Assembly: GCF_000987955.1 (NCBI RefSeq)
Contig: NZ_LAZU01000021.1
Span: forward strand, 372,001-436,000
Length of the DNA stretch: 64,000 nt
Reading direction: 5' to 3'
Source of the DNA: Paenibacillus sp. DMB20
Lineage (GTDB): Bacteria; Bacillota; Bacilli; Paenibacillales; Paenibacillaceae
This document shows, piece by piece, positions 54,317 through 64,000 of this stretch. A program made the translations under genes and the position numbers. How positions within the stretch are numbered: the stretch's first letter is position 1; the number at the start of each line of letters is the position of its first letter. The notes under the pieces were generated by a model. It made no database searches. It was not told where the DNA came from and worked only from the letters and a program-made list of their open reading frames with translations.

Positions 54317-56404
54317 TTGGAGTGGGACATGATCGATAGCCTGTTATGGATTATGTGTTTTATTCTTTTCGCTGGTTTGACCGTGCTGCTGCTGGATCGG
54401 AGGCGTCTAAGGAGCGGAAACCGGGTTGAGGCCGAGATAACAGGAATTTACGACGAATATACCGATGCTGCGATCCATGTGTTCTTCGATGTATCGGAGC
54501 GAAAAAAAATGGAGAGAGCGCTTAAAGAAAGCATGGAGCGTTACCGCCGGCTCGTGGAGCTGTCCCCCGCCGCGATTGCCGTATTTAAAGACAAAGGGCT
54601 GATCTATTTAAATCCAAGCTGCATGAAGCTGTTCGGCGCATCAAGAATGGAAGAGATGATCGGGAGCCATCCGAGGAGCTGGCTGCTGGAGGATGATCCG
54701 GATCTCATCGCCGCCTGCCGGGACGAAATCCTGCAGCATGGTTTTATCACGGCCAAAGAATTAAGGATCAAAAGGTTAAACGGCGGGATTATCGATATTG
54801 TGGCCAACGCGATTTACGATGATCAGTCGGATACCGTTGAAATCGTATTTGAAGATATTACGGAACGAAAAAAAGTCGAGCAGGCCTTGATGGAAAGCGA
54901 GCGTCTGAACCGGCAGATCATAGAGATATCGCCTGTGGCCATGCTTCTTCATCAGGATTATCGTTTCACGTATGCCAACCCGCATGCGCTCCTGCTATTG
55001 GGGGCAGCAAGCTCCGATGAAATTGTCGGACACCGGATTGGCGAAATTACCCATCCTGATTCGCATGAGCTGGTCATGGAATATGTGGAGGACGTATACG
55101 AACAGCAAGGGACCTCACAGCTTGGCTGGCACCGCATGATCCGCCGCGACGGTAAGGTGATCGATGTGGAGGCCGTTACGGCGCCTATTCCTTTTATGGG
55201 AGCGAAGACTGCGGTAACCATTGTCCGGGACATAACGGAACGCAAAAAACAGGAGGATGACCGCAGATATGCCGAGGATCTGGTTCGGGAAAGCGAGGAC
55301 CGATACTTCCGGCTCCAAATGAGCCTGGATCAATTTTCTTCGGACTCGTTCGGAATGATCAAGGAAGAGGACTTAAACTGCCGGTTTGTGAGAGAAGTCC
55401 GGCAGGTTATCGGGACGGACCTTGTCAGTTTCATTGAAGTGGACCATCACACCAACGTGACGGTCACCCATGGCGGTCCGGAAATTGCGGACAGCATCTT
55501 GGAGACCATTTTCGAGCTGGGGCCCCATCAGCTGCCCATCTGCGAACTGATCGATACGCTGGACGGGCATTTCGTCAAAATCGGGGAGATTCGGGGGATA
55601 AGCTGCATTTTATGCATAGGCGAGCCCTCGCCTTTTCTCGTTATTCAAGCGACAAGGGTATGGCTGGAGACGATAGCGAGATATGTTAGCGTGTTATACG
55701 ACAACTTCCGCGTCATCGGGGATTTAAACAGGGAACTGGAGCAGATCGCATCCCAACAGAGAACGCCGGTGTGGCTGCTGCGGCTGATTTTTCAATTATC
55801 GGAAAAAGAGAGGAAAAACTTGGCGCAGGATTTGCACGACGCTGCCCTGCAGGATCAGATCGTATGGTACAGAAAACTGGATCAGCTTATGACAGCCCCG
55901 GAGTTGCCGGAGAACCTGCACCGCGAATTGGAAAAGATCAAGCAGGGGCTGCTGGATGTCATGTATCAGATCCGGATCACCTGTAATGAATTGAGGCCGC
56001 CCATGCTGAGGGAACTTGGCCTGGAGAGGTCGCTTGAGGGATTGTTCGAATTAACCCAGCTGCGTTCCGATTATGCCATACGTTTTGAGTGCAGCGGCTT
56101 GAATCATCCTATGAACGACGATTTGTTAATCGGTCTGTATCGCATTGTTCAGGAAATGCTGGCGAATGCATCCAAGCATTCGGGAGCGACGCAAGTTGTG
56201 ATCAAGCTGTTCGGGAGTCAAGACCGGCTATGCTTAAATTACGCGGACAACGGGGTCGGAATGAATGTAGAGGACACGGAGCGCGTATTCAGCAACATGG
56301 GGGTCTACGGGATCAAGGAACGTGTCCGAAGTTTGAATGGGGAAGTGAGGCTGGTTTCTTCACCGGATCAGGGATTGTCGATATCTATTTCGATACCGGC
56401 ATGA
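54317..56404 (+). CDS. Multi-PAS sensor histidine kinase, ComP/DegS-like transmitter
   Basis: 695 residues. One membrane helix (about 5-24), three PAS domains (the last two each ending in DITERKK, at about residues 181 and 306), a less conserved region to about 480, and a HisKA_3 transmitter with LSEKERKNLAQDLHDAALQDQ (phospho-His507), N-box MLANASKHSG and G-box YADNGVGM. The LHDAALQDQ form is close to that of ComP, the B. subtilis competence sensor, but the large ComP membrane domain is missing. TTG 54317 follows AAGGGGAG; ATG 54329 is the alternative. Partner regulator is the next gene. Confidence 0.9.
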   Translation: MEWDMIDSLLWIMCFILFAGLTVLLLDRRRLRSGNRVEAEITGIYDEYTDAAIHVFFDVSERKKMERALKESMERYRRLVELSPAAIAVFKDKGLIYLNPSCMKLFGASRMEEMIGSHPRSWLLEDDPDLIAACRDEILQHGFITAKELRIKRLNGGIIDIVANAIYDDQSDTVEIVFEDITERKKVEQALMESERLNRQIIEISPVAMLLHQDYRFTYANPHALLLLGAASSDEIVGHRIGEITHPDSHELVMEYVEDVYEQQGTSQLGWHRMIRRDGKVIDVEAVTAPIPFMGAKTAVTIVRDITERKKQEDDRRYAEDLVRESEDRYFRLQMSLDQFSSDSFGMIKEEDLNCRFVREVRQVIGTDLVSFIEVDHHTNVTVTHGGPEIADSILETIFELGPHQLPICELIDTLDGHFVKIGEIRGISCILCIGEPSPFLVIQATRVWLETIARYVSVLYDNFRVIGDLNRELEQIASQQRTPVWLLRLIFQLSEKERKNLAQDLHDAALQDQIVWYRKLDQLMTAPELPENLHRELEKIKQGLLDVMYQIRITCNELRPPMLRELGLERSLEGLFELTQLRSDYAIRFECSGLNHPMNDDLLIGLYRIVQEMLANASKHSGATQVVIKLFGSQDRLCLNYADNGVGMNVEDTERVFSNMGVYGIKERVRSLNGEVRLVSSPDQGLSISISIPA

Positions 56405-56445
56405 TAAATGAGCGGACACCATATTCAAAATAGGGGGAAGGGCAG

Positions 56446-57108
56446 ATGTATCATATTTTACTCGTTGATGATCATCCTTCGGTTATGGAGGGAACCAAAA
56501 TGCTTCTTGAGCAGGAGGGGGATTTGGCGGTTGCGTTGGCATATACCCCGGTTCAGGCTCTGGAGATGTCGGCTTGCGAGCGGTTTGATGTCATGCTGAT
56601 CGATCTGCACATGCCGGTCATGAACGGGATGGACCTTGCGAGGAAAATAATGACGGACCGGCCGGATGCGGTAATTCTGGTATATAGCGGTTACGATTTT
56701 ACGAATCACATCAATCTGATGATTGAGACCGGTATTTCCGGGCTCGTTCACAAAACAGCGGACAGGGAACAGCTGGTCACGGCGGTCCGGTGTGCGCTGC
56801 GAGGCGAGGTGGTGCTGCCGCTGTCACTGGTGAGACAGATGCGAAGGACGGCCGGAGAGCCTGTCGCGGGGATGTTCGATGCGGAAGCCAGCTCGATCAC
56901 CGCCAAGGAATACGCCATACTGAAGCAAATTGCCGGCGGCAGAAGCAATAAGGAAATCGCCGAGAGCATCATTATGAGCCAGCGCTCGCTGGAGTACTGC
57001 TTGACCGGCCTGTTTCAGAAGCTGAAAGTCAAATCCCGAATAGAGGCCGCAATGAAAGCTAAGAATTTGGGACTTTTGTCGGATTCGGATTTTATAAAGC
57101 CTTCTTAA
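56446..57108 (+). CDS. ComA/DegU-like response regulator, NarL family
   Basis: 220 residues: receiver domain with HILLVDDHPSV at the start and phospho-Asp53 in VMLIDLHMPVMNG, then a LuxR-type HTH (about 155-212; ITAKEYAILKQIAGGRSNKEIAE, then QRSLEYCLTGLFQKLKVKSR). It is encoded 41 bases after the ComP-like kinase and is its obvious partner. Targets unknown; position next to che genes suggests motility or competence control. A terminator follows, separating it from the che genes. Confidence 0.92.
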   Translation: MYHILLVDDHPSVMEGTKMLLEQEGDLAVALAYTPVQALEMSACERFDVMLIDLHMPVMNGMDLARKIMTDRPDAVILVYSGYDFTNHINLMIETGISGLVHKTADREQLVTAVRCALRGEVVLPLSLVRQMRRTAGEPVAGMFDAEASSITAKEYAILKQIAGGRSNKEIAESIIMSQRSLEYCLTGLFQKLKVKSRIEAAMKAKNLGLLSDSDFIKPS

Positions 57109-57135
57109 TTGATGCCAATAAAATAGATGATTAAG

Positions 57136-57176
57136 AAGGGGTTTGTTTTCTTCATGAAAACAGACCCCTTTTTTTC
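57136..57176 (+). terminator. Terminator of the two-component pair
   Basis: AAGGGGTTTGTTTTC (57136-57150) pairs with GAAAACAGACCCCTT (57156-57170) plus a T run. Confidence 0.88.
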
Positions 57177-57313
57177 GACATTAATATACAAAAATCCGCA
57201 AAATATTTGCGTGGCAGCGCAATGTTTTTTCGGTTACGTTCTTTCGTCCCGGGTGTATGATTTCTTTATCCAATGATAGTAGGTCTATTATCTCATAAAA
57301 AAGGGTGGTTATA

Positions 57314-57763
57314 GTGCAAATGTATGATAGGAGTTTAATGTTAGTGGATAGTGCGATTGAATCGATGGGTGAGGTTTTTATGAAATCCATAGAGGTCTCT
57401 CAACCCATTTCCATTGAACAGGGACTCCTGCAGAGTGAAATCGGCGTGCTGATCGGCATTATGGGAGACGTACAGGGACGGCTCATTTTCGAAGGAGAAA
57501 AACATACATTCAGCCGGCTGGGCGAATCGATGTTCGGGATGCCGCTTTCGGGGGACATGCTTCACAGTTTTGTCGGGGAGATGGCCAATATGATCGCGGG
57601 CCATACATCCACCCTTCTTTCCGGCAAAGGAAAGCATGTGGATATTACTCCACCGACCGTCATGGTCGGCCAGATGGAGATATACGGCTTTAAAAGCGGG
57701 GTCAGCGTATCGGCTGCCTTGGACCAGGTCGGAACCATCAGAATCGCATTGCTGCAAAATTAA
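57314..57763 (+). CDS. cheX: CheX-family chemotaxis phosphatase
   Basis: 149 residues with the CheX/CheC fold. The catalytic pair is visible in VGEMANMIAG (the Glu and Asn of ExxN), which dephosphorylates CheY-P in Firmicutes and spirochaetes. GTG 57314 is preferred because AAGGGTGG lies five bases upstream; ATG 57320 and GTG 57305 are also in frame. It is the first gene of the chemotaxis unit and lies 14 bases before cheY. Confidence 0.85.
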   Translation: MQMYDRSLMLVDSAIESMGEVFMKSIEVSQPISIEQGLLQSEIGVLIGIMGDVQGRLIFEGEKHTFSRLGESMFGMPLSGDMLHSFVGEMANMIAGHTSTLLSGKGKHVDITPPTVMVGQMEIYGFKSGVSVSAALDQVGTIRIALLQN

Positions 57764-57777
57764 CGAGGGGGATATTT

Positions 57778-58143
57778 ATGAAAAAGAAAATATTGATCGT
57801 GGACGATGCCGCTTTTATGAGGCTGGTATTGAAAAATATTCTGGACAAGAACGGTTATGAGGTTGTGGGCGAGGCATCCAACGGCCAGGAGGCCATAGAA
57901 AAATACAAGTCGATGTCGCCGGATCTCGTCACGATGGACATCACCATGCCGGTTATGGAAGGAATCGAAGCGGTCAAGCACATCAGGCAGCATGATGCCG
58001 ATGCCAAGATTATCATGTGCTCCGCCATGGGGCAGCAGATCATGGTCGTTCAGTCGCTGCAGGCAGGGGCACGGGATTTCATCGTTAAGCCATTTCAGGA
58101 AGAAAGGGTGCTGGAGTCTATCCGCAGAGTGATCGGTGCTTAA
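57778..58143 (+). CDS. cheY: Chemotaxis response regulator CheY
   Basis: 121 residues, a single receiver domain. Acidic pocket Asp9-Asp10 (LIVDDAAFMR), phospho-acceptor Asp54 (VTMDITMPVMEG), switch Ser in IMCSAMG and Lys in IVKPFQ. Phosphorylated by the CheA encoded at the end of the window, it binds the flagellar switch; the CheX-like protein just upstream resets it. AGGGGG precedes ATG 57778. Confidence 0.95.
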   Translation: MKKKILIVDDAAFMRLVLKNILDKNGYEVVGEASNGQEAIEKYKSMSPDLVTMDITMPVMEGIEAVKHIRQHDADAKIIMCSAMGQQIMVVQSLQAGARDFIVKPFQEERVLESIRRVIGA

Positions 58144-58176
58144 TCATTTTATGTGAGGCAAGGGAGAGGATTAACG

Positions 58177-59769
58177 ATGCAGTGGTTTAAAAACTTTAAA
58201 ACTTCGGTGAAGCTGACATCCGCGTTTGTCTTTATTGCGCTGTTGACGGCGGTCGTTGGATTATTCGGGCTTAACAGCCTTAAGCAGATGAACGTGAAGC
58301 TGGATGGAATGTACAAGGACAATGTGAAGCCCATTCAATACGTGATGGGCTCTTCCATCCGCTTCCAGACAATCCGTCTTGATATGAGGAATATTGCCGC
58401 GGAGGACAATCAAGCGAATAAAGACGCGTTGGCGAATCAAATCAATGAACTCCAAAGCCGGATCGAAGAGAATATCCGCCTGTATGGCGAGAGCAACACG
58501 ACTCAAGAGGAGAAGGCGCTGATCGCCAAGTTTCCGGCTCTCTGGAATGAATATAAGCAACATATCGAGCAGGCCTTGAAGCTGTCGGATGAAGGACGCC
58601 ACGAACAACTCGAGACCTTTCTTTACGGAGATTTCAAGGAGGCGGGGGATCGGGTCAGCAGCCTTTTTGACGAGATGGTAACCATAAATGTCGAACTTGC
58701 GGACCATAGAAGCCAGGAGGGAGAAGAGAGTTATCAGGACGCACGGATCATCCTGCTTGCCGTCGTGCTGGCCGCGTTTATCATCGCCGTCGGATTGGGC
58801 TTGTTCATTGCCCGGATGATCTCCAGCCCGCTTAAACGGGCGGTCAGGCTGGTTGAGCAAGTGGCTGACGGCGATCTTACCGAAACGATGGAGTACGACG
58901 CCAAGGATGAAATCGGCAAGCTTATCGAGTCGGTCACTGCCATGATTTTAAGCCTGCGCTCGACGGTCACGGGCGTCATCGTATCGGCGGAAAGCGTTTC
59001 GGCCGCGGCTCAGCAAATCTCGGCAAGCACGGAAGAGGTCGCCAGCGGCAGCGCGGACCAGGCGAATGCGGTCCAGTCGATCAACGAGCTGTTCAGCGAG
59101 CTGACCACGGCCATGCATTCGGTCGCGCGAATCGCGGAACAGGCGGCTGAATTATCAGGCGAAACGATGAGCATTGCCGAAAAGGGCGGGAAGGTGATTC
59201 ACGCCTCCGTTGAAGGCATGGATCAGGTCAACCAGCAGGTCATCAAGCTGGAGAAGGATTCCAACCGGATCGGCGATATCATCGAAGTGATTGACGATAT
59301 CGCCGAACAGACGAATCTGCTTGCTTTGAATGCGGCCATCGAGGCCGCCCGTGCCGGTGACCAGGGCCGCGGGTTCGCGGTGGTGGCCGATGAAGTCCGG
59401 AAGCTGGCCGAGCGAAGCTCCGAAGCGACAAAACAAATTACGCTCATCATCAAAGGGATGCAGGAGAATACGCGAAACAGCGTTAAGGCGGTTGGCAACG
59501 GCGTCGCGCTGTCCCGCCAGACAGGCGAGGCCTTGGAGTCGATTATATACAAAGTGAACGAGTCCGTGGATAAGGTAACCGAAATCGCGGCCGCCAGCCA
59601 GGAACAGGCAGCCCAGTCCTCCGAAGTGCTTATGGCGGTACAGAGCATCTCGGCCGTGTCGGAAGAGTCCGCGGCAAGCAGCGAAGAAACGGCATCAACC
59701 GCGCAATCGCTCGCGGGACTGGCGGAAGAACTGAATCAGATCGTTTCGAAATTCAAAGTAAATTCATAG
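58177..59769 (+). CDS. Methyl-accepting chemotaxis protein with 4HB sensor
   Basis: 530 residues: a first membrane helix (about 10-32), a four-helix-bundle extracellular sensor (about 35-185), a second membrane helix (about 192-213), a HAMP linker ([20 protein letters not shown]) and the MCP signalling hairpin with tip [18 protein letters not shown], which contacts CheA and CheW. Ligand unknown. ATG 58177 is chosen over 58153 because GGGAGAGGA lies six bases before it. Confidence 0.93.
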   Translation: MQWFKNFKTSVKLTSAFVFIALLTAVVGLFGLNSLKQMNVKLDGMYKDNVKPIQYVMGSSIRFQTIRLDMRNIAAEDNQANKDALANQINELQSRIEENIRLYGESNTTQEEKALIAKFPALWNEYKQHIEQALKLSDEGRHEQLETFLYGDFKEAGDRVSSLFDEMVTINVELADHRSQEGEESYQDARIILLAVVLAAFIIAVGLGLFIARMISSPLKRAVRLVEQVADGDLTETMEYDAKDEIGKLIESVTAMILSLRSTVTGVIVSAESVSAAAQQISASTEEVASGSADQANAVQSINELFSELTTAMHSVARIAEQAAELSGETMSIAEKGGKVIHASVEGMDQVNQQVIKLEKDSNRIGDIIEVIDDIAEQTNLLALNAAIEAARAGDQGRGFAVVADEVRKLAERSSEATKQITLIIKGMQENTRNSVKAVGNGVALSRQTGEALESIIYKVNESVDKVTEIAAASQEQAAQSSEVLMAVQSISAVSEESAASSEETASTAQSLAGLAEELNQIVSKFKVNS

Positions 59770-59787
59770 AGGCAAGGAGCGGTTACG

Positions 59788-61776
59788 ATGAAACGTATAA
59801 ATCGGATGTTTTCCATGAGACTCCGTACTCGGATGCTGGTTGTCATATTAGGGTCCACCATTATTTTGCTGGCAGGCATGCTCACTGTTATCGGCCTGTT
59901 CACCAACAAGGAGGCCATGAACTCGGCCATGTCCCTTGCGGGCGAATCCGGGGAAAGGATCGGAACTTCCGTCGAGAAGGAATTGGATCAGGCCATGATC
60001 ACCGCGCGTGCATTGGCGGACAGCTTTAAAACGATGAAGGATACCGGAGTTGCAGACCGGGGGACCGTGACAGCGGCTCTCAAAAACGTACTGGAGCATA
60101 ATCCGTCCTATCGGGGAAGCTGGACCATCTGGGAGCCCGAAGCATTCGACGGCAAGGATAAAGAGTTCAAGAATACCGCAGGGACCGATCAAACCGGACG
60201 CCTGCTTCCATACTGGAAAAGAACCGAAACGGGTCTGGAACTGGATGTCCTGGAGGATTACGACAAGGCCGATTCAGGGGATTATTATTTACTGGCCAAA
60301 AACAGCGGCAAGGAGACGATCCTGGATCCCTACAAGTGGACGATCGGAAACGAAGACGTGATGATGACGTCCCTCGTTGTGCCGATCAAGGATGGAAGCA
60401 AGGTCATAGGTGCCGTCGGGATCGATATCGACCTGGAGAAGCTGCAGGAAATGATGGATCAGTTCAAGCTGTACGAGACCGGTTATGCCCATATTTATTC
60501 CAATACCGGAACGATTGTAACGCTGCCGGACAAAAGTCAGATCGGAAAAAGCCTGCAGGAGGTTTATCCGGGCGACCGCGTGCCGGAAATTCTTCAGTCG
60601 ATACGCGAAGGCAAGTTGTTTACCTATGAATCGGAAGGCAACTTCCTGATGTACAGCCCGATTCATATCGGCAAGACGGAAAAGCCTTGGTCCGTCACGA
60701 TCGTGATTCCGATGAAGGAAATAACGGCGTCCTCGAAGCAGCTCCTCTACTCGATTATAGTCGCGGGCATCGTAACGCTGCTCTTGCTGGCTCTGATCAT
60801 CGTGCTGCTGACCAACACGATCATCAAGCCGCTGAACCGTGCGGTGGCAGTCGGGGAACACATGGCCAAAGGCGATTTTACCCATGAACTGCCCGAGATG
60901 TACCGGATGCGGAAAGATGAAATCGGAGTGCTGGCGGGCGTGTTCCATGAAGTCACCCAAAGCATGACCGGAATGATCGGCCAAGTCAACATGAACGCTT
61001 CTCAGGTTGCGGCAGCCTCGCAGCAAATTTCCGCAAGCAGCGAAGAACTTGCCGTGGGCAGCACCCGCCAGGCCGATTCCGTTCAGACGATTAACGAGTT
61101 GTTTAAAGAATTGTCTTCAGCCATCACTTCCGTGGCGGAAAGCGCATCTTCGGCCTCCGAGCTGGTAAGCCAGACGGCCGATATCGCGTCCCAGGGCGGA
61201 ACGGTCGTGCATGAGTCGATTGAGGGCATGAACCGCGTGAACGCCCAGGTATTGAAGCTGGAAGAAGACTCGACGCGCATCGGTGAAATTATCGAGGTTA
61301 TCGACGATATCGCCGAGCAGACGAATCTTTTAGCCCTGAATGCGGCCATCGAAGCGGCCCGGGCAGGCGAACAGGGGCGCGGCTTCGCTGTAGTGGCCGA
61401 TGAAGTACGCAAGCTGGCCGAACGCAGCGGTGAGGCGACGAAACAAATTGCAGGCATCATTAAAGGGATGCAGAACAATACGGCCGAAAGTGTACGGGCC
61501 GTGGAGGCAGGCGTCGTGGCAACCGAAAAAACAGGTACTGCCTTCGAAAACATCATCCGAATGGTGAATGATTCTTCCAGCACGGTTATGGAAATCGCCG
61601 CGGCAAGCGAGGAGCAGGCGGCCCAAGCCGTGGAGGTGGTTTCCGCGATAGAGAATATTTCGGCCTCTGCCGAGGAGACGGCGGCAAGCAGCGAGGAAAC
61701 GGCATCGACCGCCCAAGCGCTCGCCCAGCTTGCGGAAGAGCTGAACAATATGGTAGCGGCATTTAAAATCAAGTAA
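59788..61776 (+). CDS. Methyl-accepting chemotaxis protein with dCache sensor
   Basis: 662 residues: a first membrane helix (about 12-34), a double Cache extracellular domain (about 40-305; [16 protein letters not shown] and [20 protein letters not shown] mark the ligand pocket), a second helix (about 312-335), HAMP and a signalling hairpin nearly identical in sequence to that of its neighbour ([19 protein letters not shown]). Double Cache MCPs commonly bind amino acids or organic acids. Lies 18 bases after the previous MCP gene. ATG 59788 follows GGCAAGGAGCGG. Confidence 0.93.
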   Translation: MKRINRMFSMRLRTRMLVVILGSTIILLAGMLTVIGLFTNKEAMNSAMSLAGESGERIGTSVEKELDQAMITARALADSFKTMKDTGVADRGTVTAALKNVLEHNPSYRGSWTIWEPEAFDGKDKEFKNTAGTDQTGRLLPYWKRTETGLELDVLEDYDKADSGDYYLLAKNSGKETILDPYKWTIGNEDVMMTSLVVPIKDGSKVIGAVGIDIDLEKLQEMMDQFKLYETGYAHIYSNTGTIVTLPDKSQIGKSLQEVYPGDRVPEILQSIREGKLFTYESEGNFLMYSPIHIGKTEKPWSVTIVIPMKEITASSKQLLYSIIVAGIVTLLLLALIIVLLTNTIIKPLNRAVAVGEHMAKGDFTHELPEMYRMRKDEIGVLAGVFHEVTQSMTGMIGQVNMNASQVAAASQQISASSEELAVGSTRQADSVQTINELFKELSSAITSVAESASSASELVSQTADIASQGGTVVHESIEGMNRVNAQVLKLEEDSTRIGEIIEVIDDIAEQTNLLALNAAIEAARAGEQGRGFAVVADEVRKLAERSGEATKQIAGIIKGMQNNTAESVRAVEAGVVATEKTGTAFENIIRMVNDSSSTVMEIAAASEEQAAQAVEVVSAIENISASAEETAASSEETASTAQALAQLAEELNNMVAAFKIK

Positions 61777-61792
61777 CGCGAGGGATCGAATT

Positions 61793-62221
61793 ATGCAGGC
61801 AACCGGAAAAGAGCAGTACGTGGAGTTTGGTATCGAGACGGAACAGTACGCGATCCGGATTCAGGACATCCATGAAGTTATAAAAATACAGGAAATCACG
61901 CCGATTCCGAATATGAGGGACTACGTGAAGGGCGTCATCAATCTGAGGGGCAGGATCGTACCGGTCATCAGCCTTCGGAGCCTGTTCGGCCTGATGGATG
62001 CCGACTATACCAAGACGAGCCGGATTATCGTTGTCCATCATCAGGACGAGGCGATCGGCATTATTGTAGATTACGTCAACAAGGTGACGACCTTCTCGGA
62101 CATTCAGCTTCCGCCTGAACGGGTTGGAGGCGTGACCGGCCGGTATTTTACGGGCATCGGCGTATCGGACAACGGATTGGTCGGCATTTTGCAGCTGGAC
62201 GAACTTCTGCTGTATGAATAG
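61793..62221 (+). CDS. cheW: Chemotaxis coupling protein CheW
   Basis: 142 residues, a single CheW SH3-like domain (YVEFGIETEQYAIRIQDIHEVIKI, then NMRDYVKGVINLRGRIVPVISL) that links the receptors to CheA. It lies 16 bases after the second MCP gene and 14 bases before cheA. Confidence 0.95.
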   Translation: MQATGKEQYVEFGIETEQYAIRIQDIHEVIKIQEITPIPNMRDYVKGVINLRGRIVPVISLRSLFGLMDADYTKTSRIIVVHHQDEAIGIIVDYVNKVTTFSDIQLPPERVGGVTGRYFTGIGVSDNGLVGILQLDELLLYE

Positions 62222-62235
62222 GGGAGGGGACCGGC

Positions 62236-64000
62236 ATGCTGTCGGAATATAAAGAAGTCTTTATGGAGGAGCTTGACGAGCAGCTTCAGCTGATGGACGA
62301 CGAAATTTTAAAGCTTGAGCAGGAAGGCGACAAGGGCAGTGCGATTCAAAGCCTGTTCCGCGCAGCTCACACCCTGAAGGGGTCGTCCGCCGCGATGGGC
62401 TTTGAATCCATGAAGCTGCTGACCCATGAGATGGAGCATCTTCTTGATCAGGTCCGCAGCGGTAAGCTGGACGTGACCGCATCATTGATCGACCTCCTGT
62501 TTCAAGCGCTGGATAATTTGAAGCTGCTGAAACTCGAAATTGCGGAGGGGGGAAGCCAGACCGACATATCGGGCTGCGTGGAGGAGATTCGGCAATTTGG
62601 CAGCCGAACGCCCCTGGCCGAAGCGGCGTCGGAGCCGGAGCCTGAAACGGGAACGATTGAAGTCCCGGCCGTACCGAAACCGAAGCTGAGCATGGCTGAC
62701 CGGCTAAAGGTGGCGGAATGCCTGGAACAGCGGCTTCAGGTGAACTGGGTCCTGCTCCGGATATCCGAATCCTGCGTTATTAAAGGAGCCCGGGCTTACG
62801 TCATACAAGCCGCTCTTGCCGAAGCGGGAGAGATTCTTTATGCGTCGCCCGATCCCGCAGATCTGGACGAGTATATGGAGGGGACGGTGGAACTGGCGCT
62901 CCTTTTTGCGGGCATGTTGGATGCGGAGCAGCTTCGGGCATTTGTCTCCGGTTTGATGGATGTGGAGGCCGCCACCGTAGAGCCGGTTCGATCCGAGGAA
63001 ACCGCGATTTTGGCGACAGCCGCGCCAAGCCGGACGAAGGATTCGGAGGCGGCCACCGTTTTGTTTCCGGAGCCGTCTCTGGAACAATCTCCGGCCGTCC
63101 GGTCCAAATCCCAGACGATCCGCGTCAGCGTCGAGCGCATGGAACATCTCATGAATCTGGTAGGGGAACTGGTCATCGATCAGACCCGGATCCATCAAGT
63201 GGAACAGATCCAAAGAAGGCGCTTTTCCGATGAATCCGTATCGGAGCTTGCCCACATCTCCGACCATCTGTCGCGGGTAATCAGCGACCTGCAGGACAGT
63301 GTCATGAAAGCGAGAATGCTGCCGATCGAACAGCTGTTTAACCGTTTCCCGCGCATGGTCCGGGACTTGAGCCGGGATCTTGGCAAGGAAATCGAGCTGA
63401 TTGTCGAGGGCAAGGACACGGAGCTGGACCGAACGCTGATTGAGGAAATCAGCGATCCGCTCATTCACCTGATCCGAAATGCGGTGGATCACGGAATCGA
63501 GACGCCGGAAATCAGGTCTGCTTCAGGCAAACCCCGGAATGGAAGCCTGGTCATCCGGGCAGCCCACGAGGATAATCAGGTGGTCATCTATGTCAGGGAC
63601 GACGGGGCCGGAATAGATCCGGCCAAGATGAGGGCTTCCGCCGTGTCCAAAGGAATGCTGACGCAAGAGGAAGCCGAGCTGTTATCCGACAGGGAAGCGG
63701 TCGGGCTCATTTTTCATCCGGGCTTTTCGACGGCCCGGGTTGTCAGCGACGTTTCGGGTCGAGGCGTCGGAATGGACATCGTCAAGAGCCATATCGAGAA
63801 GCTCAACGGGTTGATCGATACGGATACCGAGCCGGGGCAGGGCACGCAGTTTAAAATTAAGCTGCCGCTGACGCTTGCCATTATCGAGGGATTGCTTGTC
63901 AAGCTTGCAGGTCAGACCTATATCATACCGATGAGCAATATCGCGGAAATCGTAAGAATTCAGGCGGAGCAGCTTATCACCCTTCGGGGTAAACCGGTGA
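62236..64000 (+). CDS. cheA: Chemotaxis histidine kinase CheA, 3' end outside window
   Basis: 588 codons are visible and remain open at the window end; CheA is usually about 650-700 residues. Domain order: Hpt domain with phospho-His45 (AAHTLKGSSAAM), a linker, a P2-like region (about 155-240), the dimerisation helices (RVSVERMEHLMNLVGELVI, near 300), the ATPase with N-box HLIRNAVDHGIE and G-boxes DDGAGID and GRGVGMD, and the beginning of the CheW-like P5 domain (AIIEGLLVKLAGQTYIIPM). It phosphorylates the CheY encoded upstream. AGGGGA precedes ATG 62236. Confidence 0.96.
   Translation, partial: MLSEYKEVFMEELDEQLQLMDDEILKLEQEGDKGSAIQSLFRAAHTLKGSSAAMGFESMKLLTHEMEHLLDQVRSGKLDVTASLIDLLFQALDNLKLLKLEIAEGGSQTDISGCVEEIRQFGSRTPLAEAASEPEPETGTIEVPAVPKPKLSMADRLKVAECLEQRLQVNWVLLRISESCVIKGARAYVIQAALAEAGEILYASPDPADLDEYMEGTVELALLFAGMLDAEQLRAFVSGLMDVEAATVEPVRSEETAILATAAPSRTKDSEAATVLFPEPSLEQSPAVRSKSQTIRVSVERMEHLMNLVGELVIDQTRIHQVEQIQRRRFSDESVSELAHISDHLSRVISDLQDSVMKARMLPIEQLFNRFPRMVRDLSRDLGKEIELIVEGKDTELDRTLIEEISDPLIHLIRNAVDHGIETPEIRSASGKPRNGSLVIRAAHEDNQVVIYVRDDGAGIDPAKMRASAVSKGMLTQEEAELLSDREAVGLIFHPGFSTARVVSDVSGRGVGMDIVKSHIEKLNGLIDTDTEPGQGTQFKIKLPLTLAIIEGLLVKLAGQTYIIPMSNIAEIVRIQAEQLITLRGKPV

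Noticed and set aside
58981..61772. DNA repeat or recent duplication of the two MCP signalling domains
   Set aside because: Similarity is confined to the protein-conserved hairpin tip and differs at many third positions, as expected for paralogues under constraint.

Overview
The window looks like a chromosomal segment of a Paenibacillus-type, spore-forming, low-to-mid GC Gram-positive. The grounds are strong AGGAGG-type ribosome binding sites, frequent TTG/GTG starts, CcpA cre-like sites, lipobox lipoproteins, an S-layer (SLH) chitinase, a KinB-like kinase, a ComP/ComA-like pair and a CheX-containing chemotaxis cluster. No rRNA, tRNA, insertion sequence, CRISPR array or prophage was seen.

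Layout. 1-3.5 kb: a cut-off GNAT acetyltransferase, an alpha/alpha-toroid protein and a secreted DUF4855 protein. 3.5-5.4 kb: an FMN riboswitch driving a DMT/EamA transporter (candidate flavin importer), then a decayed GLUG-repeat surface-protein remnant. 5.5-8.1 kb: a small lipoprotein, a palindromic repeat cluster and a divergent LysR/SDR pair. 8.2-15.9 kb: a sugar operon made of a LacI regulator with its own operator pair and cre sites, an ABC importer and a GH65 disaccharide phosphorylase. 16.1-22.9 kb: an unusual catabolic cluster (FAD oxidoreductase, permease, HyuA-like ATPase, HExxH protein, RpiR regulator) behind a 46-bp dyad and a cre site. 23-27.5 kb: a lipoprotein, a YheO/DauR-type regulator and a divergent serine module (lone EIIC-type permease plus SdaAB/SdaAA). 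27.7-43.9 kb: five transporter units, namely an FtsX type with a long coiled coil, a heterodimeric ABC exporter behind a possible leader-peptide attenuator, two ABC-2 systems and associated genes. 44.1-50.3 kb: a TPR protein and a large SLH-anchored GH18 chitinase. 50.3-64 kb: signalling, with a KinB-like kinase, a Trp/Pro-repeat membrane protein, a Cache-GGDEF cyclase, a ComP/ComA-like pair and cheX-cheY-mcp-mcp-cheW-cheA (cheA runs off the end).

A technical point matters for every reader. Eight otherwise well-conserved genes are each broken by a frameshift, and all eight shift the same way (one base missing), several in short homopolymers. This looks like sequence or assembly error rather than eight pseudogenes, so those genes are annotated across the break.

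Catabolic units share CcpA-type cre-like sites (sugar operon, FAD/HyuA cluster, serine module, chitinase), each paired with a local regulator or operator candidate. This suggests a soil saprophyte whose peripheral carbon routes are both locally induced and globally repressed.
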